Origin: Pyxidicoccus trucidator
GTDB lineage: Bacteria > Myxococcota > Myxococcia > Myxococcales > Myxococcaceae
Direction: 5' to 3'
Length of the DNA: 64,000 bases
Assembly: GCF_010894435.1 (NCBI RefSeq)
Contig: NZ_JAAIXZ010000001.1
Location: 960,322-1,024,321 of the forward strand
The translations under genes and the position numbers were made by a program. Numbering within the stretch: position 1 is the stretch's first letter; every line of letters starts with the position of its first letter. Positions 45,995-55,194 of this stretch are shown here, piece by piece. Below the pieces are notes generated by a model. The model saw nothing but the letters and a program-made list of their open reading frames with translations. It searched no databases and was not told where the DNA came from.

Positions 45995-46944
45995 GCACGG
46001 CTGGTGTGACGCTCGTCATCCCCACGTACAACGGGGCCCGCCGCATCGAGGACCCGCTGCGCGCCCTGCTCGCGCAGGAGGCCCGGCCCGAGTCCTTCGA
46101 AGTCGTCGTGGTGGACAACAACTCGAAGGACGGGACGGCCCAGGCGGTGGAGACGAGCCCGTCCGCGGCGGGCCTTCGCCAGCGCGGCGTGGACGTGCGG
46201 GTGGTGCAGGAGACCCGGCAGGGGCTGCTCTTCGCGCGCCTGCGCGGCATCCACGAGGCCCGCAGGGACATCGTGTGCTTCCTGGACGACGACAACGTCC
46301 CCGAGCCGAACTTCGTCACCGACGGGCTCGCGCTCTTCGAGGACTCGAAGGTCGGCGTCGTCGTCTCTCGGCTCTTCCCCCGCTACGAGGTGCCACCCCC
46401 GCCCAGCATCGGACGCCGCGAGCACCTGCTGGCCATCAACCACCGGATGGGCGACGCCGTCGTGGACTTCGGTGCCCGGCCCACCCTCGCGCCGACCATC
46501 GGCGCCGGGCTGTGGCTGCGCCGCGCCGCCTTCCTGGAGTCCGTGCCGTGGCAGACCCCCGAGCAGCTCATGCCGGACCGGCTGGGCACGCGCCTGCTGA
46601 GCGGTGGGGACATCGAGTTCGGCTACCTCCTCGGGAAGGCCGGCCATGAGCGCCGCTACGGGCCGACCCTGAAGGTGTGGCACATCATCCCGCGCTCGCG
46701 CTTCGAGACGCGCTACTTCCTGCGGCTCATCGTGGGCGTGGTGCGCAGCGAGCAGACGCTCGAGGCGCGCTACCTGGGCCGGCGCTTCCAGGGGCTCGCG
46801 CGGCTGAAGGCCTGCGCGCGGCTGGTGGGCGCGGGCATCGCCAGCCCCGCCCTGGCGCTGCGAGGCGACCCGGTGCGCGAGGTGCTCTTCGTGCTGGCTC
46901 GGCGCTGGGCGCAGGTCCAGGGGCCGTACACCCACCTGCGCTGA
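45991..46944 (+). CDS. glycosyltransferase, GT2 family
   Basis: Inverting GT-A glycosyltransferase of 317 residues. The nucleotide-sugar fold starts with VTLVIPTYNGARRIED, continues with VVVDNNSKDGTA, and the metal-binding motif is VCFLDDDNVPEPNF (about residue 105). A later GGDIEFGYLL corresponds to the catalytic base region. No membrane helix is clear, though the end may be membrane-associated. Third gene of the acyltransferase-FkbM-GT2 unit, overlapping by 4 nt. Sugar specificity unknown. Confidence 0.93.
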   Translation: MSTAGVTLVIPTYNGARRIEDPLRALLAQEARPESFEVVVVDNNSKDGTAQAVETSPSAAGLRQRGVDVRVVQETRQGLLFARLRGIHEARRDIVCFLDDDNVPEPNFVTDGLALFEDSKVGVVVSRLFPRYEVPPPPSIGRREHLLAINHRMGDAVVDFGARPTLAPTIGAGLWLRRAAFLESVPWQTPEQLMPDRLGTRLLSGGDIEFGYLLGKAGHERRYGPTLKVWHIIPRSRFETRYFLRLIVGVVRSEQTLEARYLGRRFQGLARLKACARLVGAGIASPALALRGDPVREVLFVLARRWAQVQGPYTHLR

Positions 46945-46977
46945 CCGGGGCCCGCGACTGGCACGCGAGCCCACCGC

Positions 46978-48189
46978 TCAAGCGGCGCGCGGGACGACCT
47001 TGTCGGCGACTTCCTTCGTGGTGAAGCGGTCCTTGAGGCGCAGCAGGGGCCGCTCGAAGCACCGCCAGGACACGACGGTGAGCGCCAGCAGCACCGCGTA
47101 CTCGAACAGCAGCGCGAGCGCGGTGGCCACGACACTCGAAGGAATGAGGCGCTGGAAGAGGGGCCGCGAGTAGTGGGCCCCCACCGGGAAGACGAGCGCG
47201 TGGAACAGGTAGAGGCCGTAGCTCACCTGCCCCATGAAGCGCAGCGGCCTCCACTGGAGCACGGCGTCGAGCACCCGGACACGTCCGGTGAGCACCCACC
47301 CCAACAGGCTGGCGAAGCCCGCGGTCCACAGCGTGTACACCCCCGCCACCAGCAGCGTGCGGAGCTGCGAGCCACCCGCGCCGACGAGCGCCTCCGGCGT
47401 GTGGATGGAGTGCCCCCGGTTGAAGAAGACCGTGACGAGCCCGAAGGCCGTGAGCAGCGCGGGCACCGCGAGGCGCCGCCCCCACCGCTCCAGGCGCTCC
47501 GCCGTGTGCTGGCCGTCCACCACCCCCAGCGCCAGCAGCCCTCCGAGCGCCAGCCCATCCAGGCGGAAGAGCGGGAAGGTGTAGACGCGGAAGGGCGAGA
47601 CACCCTCCAGCAGCGCGGCATAGCGCGCCACGGGAGACAGCAGCACGCACGCCCACAGCAGGACGCGGAGCTGCCGGGGCTTCAGGAAGAACACCAGGAG
47701 CGGCCACACCAGGTAGAACTGCTCCTCGATGGCCAGCGACCACGTCACGTTGAGCGGCTCGGGCCCGAAGTCCGGCAGCCAGAGGTTCTGCACGTAGAGC
47801 GCGTAGAGCGTCCACGGATACCGCTCGGAATCGAAGGCCATGGCCGGCAGCAGCAGGCCCATGACGCCGAAGACGAACGCGAGCAGCAGGAAGTACAGCG
47901 GCCAGATGCGCAGCGCGCGCCGCACGTAGAAGGTGCGGAAGTAGGCACCGCGCTCGCGCGTCTGCAGCAGGATGCGGGTAATCAGGAAGCCGGAGAGGAC
48001 GAAGAAGAGGTCCACCCCCGCCCAGCCCGCCTGGAAGAGGCCGCCGAGCGACGCGGTCTGAATCTCTCCCAGCGAGTGGTAGGCAATCACCAACAGCACC
48101 GCCACGCCGCGCAGGCCGTCCAGCGCGGGAAGGTGGCCGGGCAGGCGCAGGGGCTCCGAGGGCACGGTCCTCATCTCGGGCGCGACCAT
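46978..48189 (-). CDS. acyltransferase-3 membrane protein
   Basis: O-acyltransferase of 403 residues with about ten helices. N-terminal LPALDGLRGVAVLLVIAYHS has the family R and H; GWAGVDLFFVLSGFLITRIL and YVRRALRIWPLYFLLL follow; TWSLAIEEQFYLVWPLLV is the well-known middle block. No SGNH domain is attached. The ATG at 48189 has AAGGAA ahead; a second ATG five codons in is less supported. It lies 25 nt after the phosphoglycerol-transferase-like gene in the same direction, suggesting joint decoration of one polymer. Confidence 0.93.
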   Translation of the reverse strand: MVAPEMRTVPSEPLRLPGHLPALDGLRGVAVLLVIAYHSLGEIQTASLGGLFQAGWAGVDLFFVLSGFLITRILLQTRERGAYFRTFYVRRALRIWPLYFLLLAFVFGVMGLLLPAMAFDSERYPWTLYALYVQNLWLPDFGPEPLNVTWSLAIEEQFYLVWPLLVFFLKPRQLRVLLWACVLLSPVARYAALLEGVSPFRVYTFPLFRLDGLALGGLLALGVVDGQHTAERLERWGRRLAVPALLTAFGLVTVFFNRGHSIHTPEALVGAGGSQLRTLLVAGVYTLWTAGFASLLGWVLTGRVRVLDAVLQWRPLRFMGQVSYGLYLFHALVFPVGAHYSRPLFQRLIPSSVVATALALLFEYAVLLALTVVSWRCFERPLLRLKDRFTTKEVADKVVPRAA

Positions 48190-48214
48190 AGCCGGGTTCC
48201 TTCGCGCGTCCCCA

Positions 48215-50137
48215 TCAGGGCGCGGGAGCCTCGGCCGTCGAGGGCCCCGCCGCCCTGTCCCTACGAGCGGGCACCACGCTGAAGCGCTCGCCCGCCAGCC
48301 GGTCAAAGGTGAGCAGGCGGTAGCGCCGCAGCCACTCGGCCGCGGAGCCCGGGGCGGGTGACACGGCATCGCGCTCCGACAGCGGCAGGTACTCGCCGGA
48401 GGCCGTCTTGAGCACGTCGCCCTTCACCACCGGGACAGCGCGGGACAGCTCGGTGAGGAAGGCGAAGAAGCCGTGGGGCTTCATCCCCGCCGCTTCGAGG
48501 ATGCGCGGCGTGAGCATGCCCATGCTCAGGTGGACGTCCTGCTTCGGCATCGCGAAGTTCGACCAGAGGACCACGGGGACCTCGGCCATGCGCTCGCGCT
48601 GGGTGTCCGTCCAGGGCTCCTGGAGGAACCCCGTCTCCCGATAGAGGGAGTAGTTGGGGCCCAGCATCGGCAGGTGGTCGCCGAAGACGACCAGCAGCGT
48701 CTTGCGCGGCCTCGCCTCCAGCGCCCGCACCAGCCGCTCCAGGGCGCGGTCCGCCTGTCGGAGCTTGTGCGCGTAGTTCGTCAGCAGGAGCTTGTTTTCG
48801 GGCGACAGCTCCCCCAGCACCTGGACCTCCTCCGCGCCGGTGAGCGGGAGGCTGTAGGGGCCATGGGTGGACATGGTGACGGCCATGACGAACCGGGGCC
48901 GGCCCGTGTCCTCGAGCTGCTGGAGGATGTGGTCCACGACGGCCTCGTCCGACACCCAGGGGCCCTCCAGCTTCGCGGAGGCGAAGTCGGTGAGCGGCTG
49001 GAACGCGTCGAAGCCCAGCAGCGGGTACACCACGTCGCGGCTCCAGTACCAGGCGTGGAACGGATGGATGGCCGTCGTCTGGTAGCCGGCGTCCCGGAAC
49101 AGCGAGGGGAGCGCCTCGACGGGCTTCAGCACGTAGTGCTGGTACGGGAAGGCGCCATCCGGGACGAAGGAGGCCGACATGCCCGTGAGCAGCTCGAACT
49201 CCGCGTTGGCCGTGCCTCCACCGAAGGCCGGGCTGATGAGGTGGCCCGCGCTGTGGGTGGCGGCGAGCCCGCGCAGGAAGGGCAGCGGGTCCGTGCTGAG
49301 CCGCACGCCCAGCTGCGTCGGGTCCCAGAGGGACTCCGCCATGTAGATGACGACGTCGACCGGCTCGGCGGGCACGGGGGCGGGCGCCTCCGCGTCACGG
49401 CCCAGGGCGGAGCGCACGGCCTCCACCGAGTACGCGGCCCCTGGCTCCAGGCGCAGCCCCTCCCAGTTCCAGAGCAGCATCAGCGGCAGCCCGTTGACCT
49501 GGAAGTTGGAGCGCTGGTCCCACACCTGATGCATGACCCCGAAGCGGATGAAGGCCTTCGGGAGCAGGGGCACGTGCGCGAAGAAGGTGATGAGGCCGAG
49601 GTACGCCAGCGACGCCACGGCGAGGACTGCCCGCGCGCGCCCGGGCAGCGGGAAGCGGGGGCGGCCCCGCCTCACGGCGCGCACGGTGGCCACGACGGCG
49701 GCCAGCAGGACGAGGCCCGCGAGGATGGCGGCGAAGGCCCCGGCGCCGGGAAGCAGCGTGGGCGCGAGCGACGTCACCTGCCGCCACTCCAGGAAGTCCC
49801 AGGGCACCAGCGGCCTGCCGATGAGCTGGAGCTTCCGGATGTGGAGCGAGGACGTGAAGAGCAGGCCCGCGCCCACCAGGCCCAGCGCGACGCCGAGCCG
49901 GTCCGTCGCGGTCCAGAGCAGCCCCACCACGCCGGTGAGGACGCCCACGCTGATGGCCATCGACCAGAGGTTGCGCTCGTGGATGCCCTGAAGGCCCGCG
50001 GGTGAGAACGCCGCGATGGACAGCTCCGTCGCGGCGACAAGCCCGGCGGAGGCCAGGATGACGCCGAGGCATGGCCAGAGGACGGACCGCTTCTCCTGGA
50101 ACGAGAGCGCCTGCGGGTTCAGTGGACGGCGTGCCAA
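48215..50137 (-). CDS. LtaS/MdoB-like phosphoglycerol transferase (membrane sulfatase fold)
   Basis: Inner-membrane enzyme with about five N-terminal helices and a large periplasmic alkaline-phosphatase-type domain. Metal and catalytic motifs: VVIYMAESLWDPT (first acidic site), FGGGTANAEFELLTGM with the threonine nucleophile, VTMSTHGPY, and VVFGDHLPMLG. These match LTA synthase and MdoB/OpgB, which transfer phosphoglycerol from phosphatidylglycerol. In a Gram-negative organism the target could be a periplasmic glucan or surface polysaccharide. The start is uncertain: the TTG at 50137 has GGAG upstream, while the frame stays open to a TTG at 50233. Confidence 0.87.
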   Translation of the reverse strand: MARRPLNPQALSFQEKRSVLWPCLGVILASAGLVAATELSIAAFSPAGLQGIHERNLWSMAISVGVLTGVVGLLWTATDRLGVALGLVGAGLLFTSSLHIRKLQLIGRPLVPWDFLEWRQVTSLAPTLLPGAGAFAAILAGLVLLAAVVATVRAVRRGRPRFPLPGRARAVLAVASLAYLGLITFFAHVPLLPKAFIRFGVMHQVWDQRSNFQVNGLPLMLLWNWEGLRLEPGAAYSVEAVRSALGRDAEAPAPVPAEPVDVVIYMAESLWDPTQLGVRLSTDPLPFLRGLAATHSAGHLISPAFGGGTANAEFELLTGMSASFVPDGAFPYQHYVLKPVEALPSLFRDAGYQTTAIHPFHAWYWSRDVVYPLLGFDAFQPLTDFASAKLEGPWVSDEAVVDHILQQLEDTGRPRFVMAVTMSTHGPYSLPLTGAEEVQVLGELSPENKLLLTNYAHKLRQADRALERLVRALEARPRKTLLVVFGDHLPMLGPNYSLYRETGFLQEPWTDTQRERMAEVPVVLWSNFAMPKQDVHLSMGMLTPRILEAAGMKPHGFFAFLTELSRAVPVVKGDVLKTASGEYLPLSERDAVSPAPGSAAEWLRRYRLLTFDRLAGERFSVVPARRDRAAGPSTAEAPAP

Positions 50138-50341
50138 CTGCGAGCGTCTCCGGGTTGCGCGTACCGGCGTGAGGGACAGGAAGTGTGGGTCCCCACGGTC
50201 TATTCCATGAAGTGCAACGGAAGCGCAACGCAAGACGCCGGGCCGTTGCCTGACTGCTCCGTCCCCCGGGCCCCATGAGGTGGGTGCTGTCTGGGATTGC
50301 CACCGGACTCCAGGCAGCCGGGCGAGCGCGGGGCGCCGCGC

Positions 50342-51367
50342 TCACTTCATCGGAGGCTGCCCCAGGAGCGCCGCGCCGATGGCGCCCGCCAGTTCCCCCA
50401 GCTCCGCCACCAGCACCGGAGGCTGGCGCTCGGGGACGAAGATGTGCGGGCGCATGGCCTCGTGGATGTGCTTCGCGTAGTCGGGCCCGAGCCGCGTGCC
50501 CAGTCCGCCGCCGAGGATGACGGCCTCCACGTCCAGTAGATTGATGGCCGAGGCGAGGCCCGCGCCGAGCATCCTCACCGCCCGGTCGATGAGCCACGTC
50601 GCCAGGGTGTCCTCGTCCGCCAGCGCCTTGGACCAGATGCTGCTCGTCAGGCGGGGGCGCCCCTTCTTGTGCATCAGCTCGAAGAGCATCGTCTTCTCGC
50701 CCCTGCGCACGGCCTTGCGCGCCCTGCGCTCCATGGCCGCGCGGCCCGCGTAGGCCTCCATGCAGCCTCGCCGGCCGCAGCCGCAGCGGGCGCCTCCCGG
50801 CTTCACCACGACGTGGCCGACTTCCCCCGCCGCGCCGCGTCCGCGCCAGGGGACGCCGTTCAGCACGAGCCCTCCTCCCACGCCCGTGCCCCACCACACG
50901 CCCAGCACCGAGCGGTACGGCCGCCCCGCGCCCAGGCGGTACTCCGCGGCCACGGCCACCTGCACGTCGTTGCCGAGCGCCACCTTGCCCTCCACCAGGT
51001 CTCCCAGGTCGGCGGCCACGGGGTACGGCTCCTTCCAGCCCTGCCCCACGTTGCTGACGTGAGACAGCGTGCCCTTGTTGGCATCCACCGAGCCCGGCGC
51101 CCCGACGCCCACCCCCGCGAGCCGCTGGGGCGTCACGCCCGCGGCATGCGTGGCTTCCCGCAGGGTGCCGTACATCGCCTGCACCACGTCAGCCACGCTG
51201 CCATCTCCGGGCGTCGGATGCCGGGCATGACCGAGGACGGCGCCAGCCGTGTCGATGACCACGGCTTCAATCTTCGTCCCGCCCAGGTCGATGCCTCCCC
51301 AGACACTCGACGTGTCGGAGGAGGGCTCCTTCGTCATCTCGACGTCCACCGAGGTTGCCTTGTCCAT
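50342..51367 (-). CDS. ROK family sugar kinase
   Basis: Glucokinase-like ROK protein of 341 residues, cytoplasmic. ATP site GGIDLGGTKIEAVV near residue 25; the catalytic/sugar region LGNDVQVAVAAE (N-D pair); the zinc-binding consensus of ROK proteins CGCGRRGCMEAYAG near residue 200; and VILGGGLG near 300. It lacks a DNA-binding domain, so it is a kinase rather than a NagC-type regulator. The ATG with GGAGGCGGGAG upstream was chosen. It is monocistronic, divergent from the DUF2780-like gene. Substrate could be glucose, mannose or an N-acetyl-hexosamine. Confidence 0.92.
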   Translation of the reverse strand: MDKATSVDVEMTKEPSSDTSSVWGGIDLGGTKIEAVVIDTAGAVLGHARHPTPGDGSVADVVQAMYGTLREATHAAGVTPQRLAGVGVGAPGSVDANKGTLSHVSNVGQGWKEPYPVAADLGDLVEGKVALGNDVQVAVAAEYRLGAGRPYRSVLGVWWGTGVGGGLVLNGVPWRGRGAAGEVGHVVVKPGGARCGCGRRGCMEAYAGRAAMERRARKAVRRGEKTMLFELMHKKGRPRLTSSIWSKALADEDTLATWLIDRAVRMLGAGLASAINLLDVEAVILGGGLGTRLGPDYAKHIHEAMRPHIFVPERQPPVLVAELGELAGAIGAALLGQPPMK

Positions 51368-51633
51368 CTCCCGCCTCCGGAGCCCCCATCCGCCCGGGCT
51401 GCCTTCCCACAAAGATGCGCAGTCCCCCGCGGGGCGGAGCGGGAGCGCTCGGAGGGCAGGGAAGCAGTCCGCGCGCCCGCCAGCAGGGCCCGTGTCGGCG
51501 ACGCACGGCGCGACGGAGCCTCGTGCTGTTCGCGACAAACGCTTCCGTGACGGTTCGCACAGGCCCATCGTCGAGGCTCGCTGGGTTAGAACGACGCCTC
51601 TCAGTTGGGCTCGGGACACGGAAGGAGCACGGA

Positions 51634-52194
51634 ATGGACCTCATCGGACAGCTCTCGCAGCAGCTCGGTGTGAACGGTACGCAGGCGCAGGGAGTGGCGG
51701 GCTCGTTGCTGAAGCTGGTGCAGGGCACGGTGAAGGAGAAGCTGGGTCCGGACGCCGCGAACCAACTGGGCAGCGCCATTCCGGAGATGGACTCCTGGCA
51801 GCAGGCGGGCACGTCGGCCCCCCAGCCCATGCCGGGCGCTGGCGGCGGGCTGATGGACGCAATCGGTGGGCTCGTGCGTGGCAACGACGGGGGCGGGGGC
51901 GGCGGGGGCGGGGGCGGCATGGGCGCCATGCTGGGTTCGATTGGTGGCGTGGCGGCGCAGGCCGGTGAGGTGGCCGCTGTCGTCTCGCTGCTGGGGCGCT
52001 TCAACATCGACGCGAGCAAGGCGTCGCTCGTGGCCCCGCTGCTGCTCGACTTCCTCAAGTCGCGCCTGGACCCGGGGCTCATCAGCAAGGTTCTCGCGGT
52101 GGTGCCGATGCTGTCCGGCGGTAGCGGCGGCGGCACGCCCGGCGGGGGTGGCGGCCTGGGAGGGTTGCTCGGCGGACTGATGGGCGGTCACTGA
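51634..52194 (+). CDS. DUF2780-like protein with polyglycine linker
   Basis: A 186-residue protein. The N-terminus (LIGQLSQQLGVNGTQAQGVAGSLL) followed by a second helical domain (FNIDASKASLVAPLLLDFLKSRLDPGLISKVL) fits the DUF2780/VcgC-like family, function unknown. Between them lies a run of ten glycines, and the C-terminus is also glycine-rich (GGLGGLLGGLMGGH). No signal peptide is visible. GGAAGGAGC precedes the ATG. The 266-nt gap to the divergent ROK gene holds its promoter, but no convincing -35/-10 pair was found. It stands alone before an acyltransferase gene. Confidence 0.8.
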   Translation: MDLIGQLSQQLGVNGTQAQGVAGSLLKLVQGTVKEKLGPDAANQLGSAIPEMDSWQQAGTSAPQPMPGAGGGLMDAIGGLVRGNDGGGGGGGGGGMGAMLGSIGGVAAQAGEVAAVVSLLGRFNIDASKASLVAPLLLDFLKSRLDPGLISKVLAVVPMLSGGSGGGTPGGGGGLGGLLGGLMGGH

Positions 52195-52319
52195 GCACGC
52201 CCGCCGACTCCAGGGAGGGCAGCCGGGCGAGCAGCAGCGCACGGCGCCCACCCCGGGTGCCACGCATTGTCTGGCGGAGGAGGGCCGAGGGGCTGGTACG
52301 CTGACGCGGACTCCCCTCC

Positions 52320-53513
52320 ATGTCCTCTTCCTCTTCCGCCCCTCGCCGCGCTCCGCTCGACGCCTGCACCGGGCTGCGCTTCCTCGCCGCGATGGGAGTG
52401 GTCGGCTACCACTTCTATTGCCCGCCTTGTGAGCCGGGCGCGCCGACGTTTCTCGGCAACCTCTTCCAGGCGGGCTTCACCACGGTGAGCCTGTTCTTCG
52501 TCCTGTCTGGCTTCATCCTGGCCTACAACTACCTGGACGACCGCGGTGGCTTCGTGGGGACGAAGCGGGACTTCTACCGGGCCCGCTTCGCGCGCATCTA
52601 CCCCATCTACCTGCTGGCGCTCGTGGTGGATGTGCCCTTCTTCATCCGCAGCATCCAGATGATTGAGCCCGCCGCGACGGCGGGCGAAGTGGCCCGCATC
52701 TCCTTGACGACCCTCACGCTGACGCAGGCGTGGTTGGAGCTGGGCCGGCCCACGTGGAACATCATGGCGTGGACGCTGTCGGCGGAGGCGTTCTTCTATC
52801 TCCTGTTCCCCCTGGTGGGCCCGTGGCTCGCGCGGCAGGGCACCCGGCGGTTGCTCGCGGTGGCGGTCGGGACCTGGCTGCTGGGCACCACGCCCTTCAT
52901 CGCCGGAGCGGCCGTCTCGTGGTGGGGACTGGAGGGCTCCACCTCGCTCCTGGGCAGTGGCCTGCGCGCGTTCGGTCAGCTCCCCGCGCAGCTCATCCCC
53001 GTCACCCGGCTCCCCGAGTTCATCGTGGGCATCTGCCTCGGGCTGCTCTTCTGCCGCCGCACCCAGGCGGGCCGCGTGGCGGTGCGGACGGCGGGGCTGC
53101 TGGCCACCGGCGCCGTGCTCGTGACGCTCATCGTCCTGCTTCCCCCCAAGCCCTCGCCGGTGGTGCAGATGGGCCTGCTCGTGCCGCTGTTCGCGCTGAG
53201 CATCTGGCTGCTCGCGGGGGGCGTGGCCTGGAAGGGAATGCTGCTGGGCACGCGCCCGCTCGTGCTGCTGGGCGGGGCCAGCTACGCGCTCTACCTCACG
53301 CACGGCACGATGATGGGCTACGCGCTCGCGCTCAACACGCGCACCCTCGCCCTGCCCCACAACGGGGTCGCGCTGCTGCTGGTACCGGTGGCCATCGCCT
53401 GCTCGCTCGTCCTCTTCAAGGCAGTCGAAGAACCCGGGCGCGAGTGGCTCCGGCGAATCGGGCGGGCCCGACCCGCGGACGTCCCCGCGACGGGCTCCGT
53501 CTCGCGCTCCTGA
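52320..53513 (+). CDS. acyltransferase-3 membrane protein
   Basis: Fourth O-acyltransferase of the window, 397 residues, about ten helices. APLDACTGLRFLAAMGVVGYHF holds the family arginine and histidine, VSLFFVLSGFILAYNYLDD and RARFARIYPIYLLAL follow, and WTLSAEAFFYLLFPLVGPWL is the middle block. Closest in style to the one at 33602-34792 (both have LSGFxLAxNYLD and a R-x-YP-x-Y block). It is not overlapped by neighbours. Probably acetylates or succinylates a glycan unit; donor not predictable. Confidence 0.92.
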   Translation: MSSSSSAPRRAPLDACTGLRFLAAMGVVGYHFYCPPCEPGAPTFLGNLFQAGFTTVSLFFVLSGFILAYNYLDDRGGFVGTKRDFYRARFARIYPIYLLALVVDVPFFIRSIQMIEPAATAGEVARISLTTLTLTQAWLELGRPTWNIMAWTLSAEAFFYLLFPLVGPWLARQGTRRLLAVAVGTWLLGTTPFIAGAAVSWWGLEGSTSLLGSGLRAFGQLPAQLIPVTRLPEFIVGICLGLLFCRRTQAGRVAVRTAGLLATGAVLVTLIVLLPPKPSPVVQMGLLVPLFALSIWLLAGGVAWKGMLLGTRPLVLLGGASYALYLTHGTMMGYALALNTRTLALPHNGVALLLVPVAIACSLVLFKAVEEPGREWLRRIGRARPADVPATGSVSRS

Positions 53514-53829
53514 GTGTGACGAGGGAGCGGTAAATCCTGAGCACCCAGGGATGGGATTGCGCCTCCACGGAGCGTTCAGGTGAAGCGTGGCTTGCGTCAC
53601 TGTGCGCGGCTTGACGCCGATCTACCGTTCTGGTTCAAGGCACCGCCCCGTCGCAGCTGTCCGTGAGGAGTCGTCCTCGCAGCACACCTCCCATGTCCTT
53701 GGGAGCCGCAGGCATTTCCGCCTGCGCGGCGACGGGCACATCCGGAGACATCTTGGAACAGCTCGAGAGGGGGCCGCGCCTCGCGTGCGCCCTGGCGGTG
53801 TGCTGCGATCTTCCTTTCCAAGTGAACCC
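53514..53829. other. 316-bp intergenic region, lower GC
   Basis: No convincing gene. It carries a TTGACG box at 53611-53616 with TTCAAG 17 nt on, a weak possible promoter for the small lipoprotein gene. Open frames here continue into that gene's frame but have atypical residues and no ribosome site. Base composition is visibly less GC-rich than the flanking polysaccharide genes, as in the gene that follows. Confidence 0.5.
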
Positions 53830-54246
53830 ATGCGACAGCTCATCCCCATCATTTGCGTACTGTTCGCGTCGTGCAGACACTGGTCGGGGCCACAGGACCT
53901 CGCGGGCCGTCCGTTGCTCGTGTGTCACTCAAACCAGGTCGCCGGGCTCCCCCTCTGCAAGGAGGTGGGTGGCCAGTATCAACAGGCACTCGGTGTCGCG
54001 CGCGCGGATTTCGAGCAGGTCCTCAAGGGCCTTCCCACTGGCGGCGAGCAGGCTGACTTCCTGCGATGCATGAGCCAGCTGACCAGCTACAAGGTCGCGA
54101 TTGGAATCCTGAATGAGGACATCCAGGTCTTCTTCATCCCAACCACCGTCTGCCTCGAGAAAGGGGACCTCATGTCGGGAGCGGGGGCGACCTACACGGT
54201 GCAGAGAAGCGACATGAAGATTCTCAACCGCCAGCTTCATGAATGA
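53830..54246 (+). CDS. small orphan lipoprotein, atypical composition
   Basis: A 138-residue predicted lipoprotein: short signal segment LIPIICVLFASC (Cys 13). The mature chain contains C-x-x... segments VCHSN, LCKEV, RCMSQ and TVCLEKGD, so at least two disulfides are possible. I recognise no family with confidence; the size, cysteines and a hydrophilic helix-rich chain are loosely like immunity-type lipoproteins. The coding DNA is visibly lower in GC and uses more A/T third positions than neighbours, suggesting recent acquisition. It sits between an acyltransferase and a convergent glycosyltransferase with no partner gene evident. Confidence 0.65.
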   Translation: MRQLIPIICVLFASCRHWSGPQDLAGRPLLVCHSNQVAGLPLCKEVGGQYQQALGVARADFEQVLKGLPTGGEQADFLRCMSQLTSYKVAIGILNEDIQVFFIPTTVCLEKGDLMSGAGATYTVQRSDMKILNRQLHE

Positions 54247-54263
54247 CTGAATGAAGCCGTGCG

Positions 54264-55181
54264 TCAGCGCCCCACGACGCGCTGGCGCACGGAGGTGGCC
54301 ACCGCCCACGGCGGGAAGCCCAGCACGTAGCGCCAGCGCGGCGCGGCCAGGTGGAGCGACAGGCCACGCCGGTACAGCCCCAGCGCCAGGTCCGCGCGCC
54401 GCAGCGACAGCAGCCAGTGCGACACGTGGCGGAGGTTGTAGAGGAGCATCTCCAGCCGCTCGCGCCTGCGGGCCGCGCCTCCTGGGTAGCGGCCCAGCCG
54501 CTCCTGCTCCAACTGGTACAGCGTGCCCTGGTAGCTCAGCTCCAGCGCCGAGGACGAGGAGCCTCCGTGCTGGCGGTAGCCCACCGTCACCGGCGCGCGC
54601 ACCCACGCGAAGCCCGGCTCCGTACCCAGCCGGTACAGCAAGTCGTAGTCCTCGCCGTTGATGCGCTTCGGGGTGAAGCCGCCCACCCGCCGCAGCGCCT
54701 CCGTGCGCACCGCCACCACGCACGCGGTGCGCGGCGTCGCGTCCCCAGCGCTCGCCAGGTAGTCCGGGAAGCCCACCACGCGCACCGGCGCACACGTCAC
54801 CCCGGCCAGCTCCTCGGGACGCGCGAAGGACGCTGCCGTGCCCATCACCACCGAGGGCCCGCCCTGCGCTCGCAGCACCTGCCGGTACGTGGCCAGCGTC
54901 CACGGGAACCACAGGTCGTCACTGTCCAGGAAGACGACGTACTCGCCGCGGGCCTCCTGGATGCCCAGGTTGCGCGCCGCGCCCGGGCCCGCGTTGCGCT
55001 GTTGCAGCAGCCGCACCCGCCCGCCATGCCGCGCCAGCGTCTCCAGCGTGTCGTCGGTGGACCCGTCGTCCACGACGAGCACCTCGTAGTCCGTCTCCTC
55101 CTGCGCGAACACCGACGCGAGGGTGTCCTCCAGCAGCCGTGCCCGGTTGTAGGTGGGGATGACGATGGAGAAGAACGGCAT
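54264..55181 (-). CDS. glycosyltransferase, GT2 family
   Basis: GT-A fold inverting glycosyltransferase of 305 residues. FFSIVIPTYNRARLLEDTLAS begins the donor-binding fold, VVDDGSTDDTLE follows, and the metal site is VFLDSDDLWFPW (about residue 95). INGEDYDLLYRL corresponds to the catalytic base E-D motif. The last 80 residues are basic and contain a possible membrane-associated segment. Downstream of a second GT2 and a flippase in the same direction (13-nt gap), so it belongs to the flippase operon. Confidence 0.94.
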   Translation of the reverse strand: MPFFSIVIPTYNRARLLEDTLASVFAQEETDYEVLVVDDGSTDDTLETLARHGGRVRLLQQRNAGPGAARNLGIQEARGEYVVFLDSDDLWFPWTLATYRQVLRAQGGPSVVMGTAASFARPEELAGVTCAPVRVVGFPDYLASAGDATPRTACVVAVRTEALRRVGGFTPKRINGEDYDLLYRLGTEPGFAWVRAPVTVGYRQHGGSSSSALELSYQGTLYQLEQERLGRYPGGAARRRERLEMLLYNLRHVSHWLLSLRRADLALGLYRRGLSLHLAAPRWRYVLGFPPWAVATSVRQRVVGR

Positions 55182-55194
55182 GCTCAGGACGGCC

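Noticed and set aside
53587-53829. Upstream in-frame extension of the small lipoprotein
   Set aside because: It would bury the signal peptide 80 residues in and has no ribosome site; the ATG at 53830 gives a proper lipoprotein.
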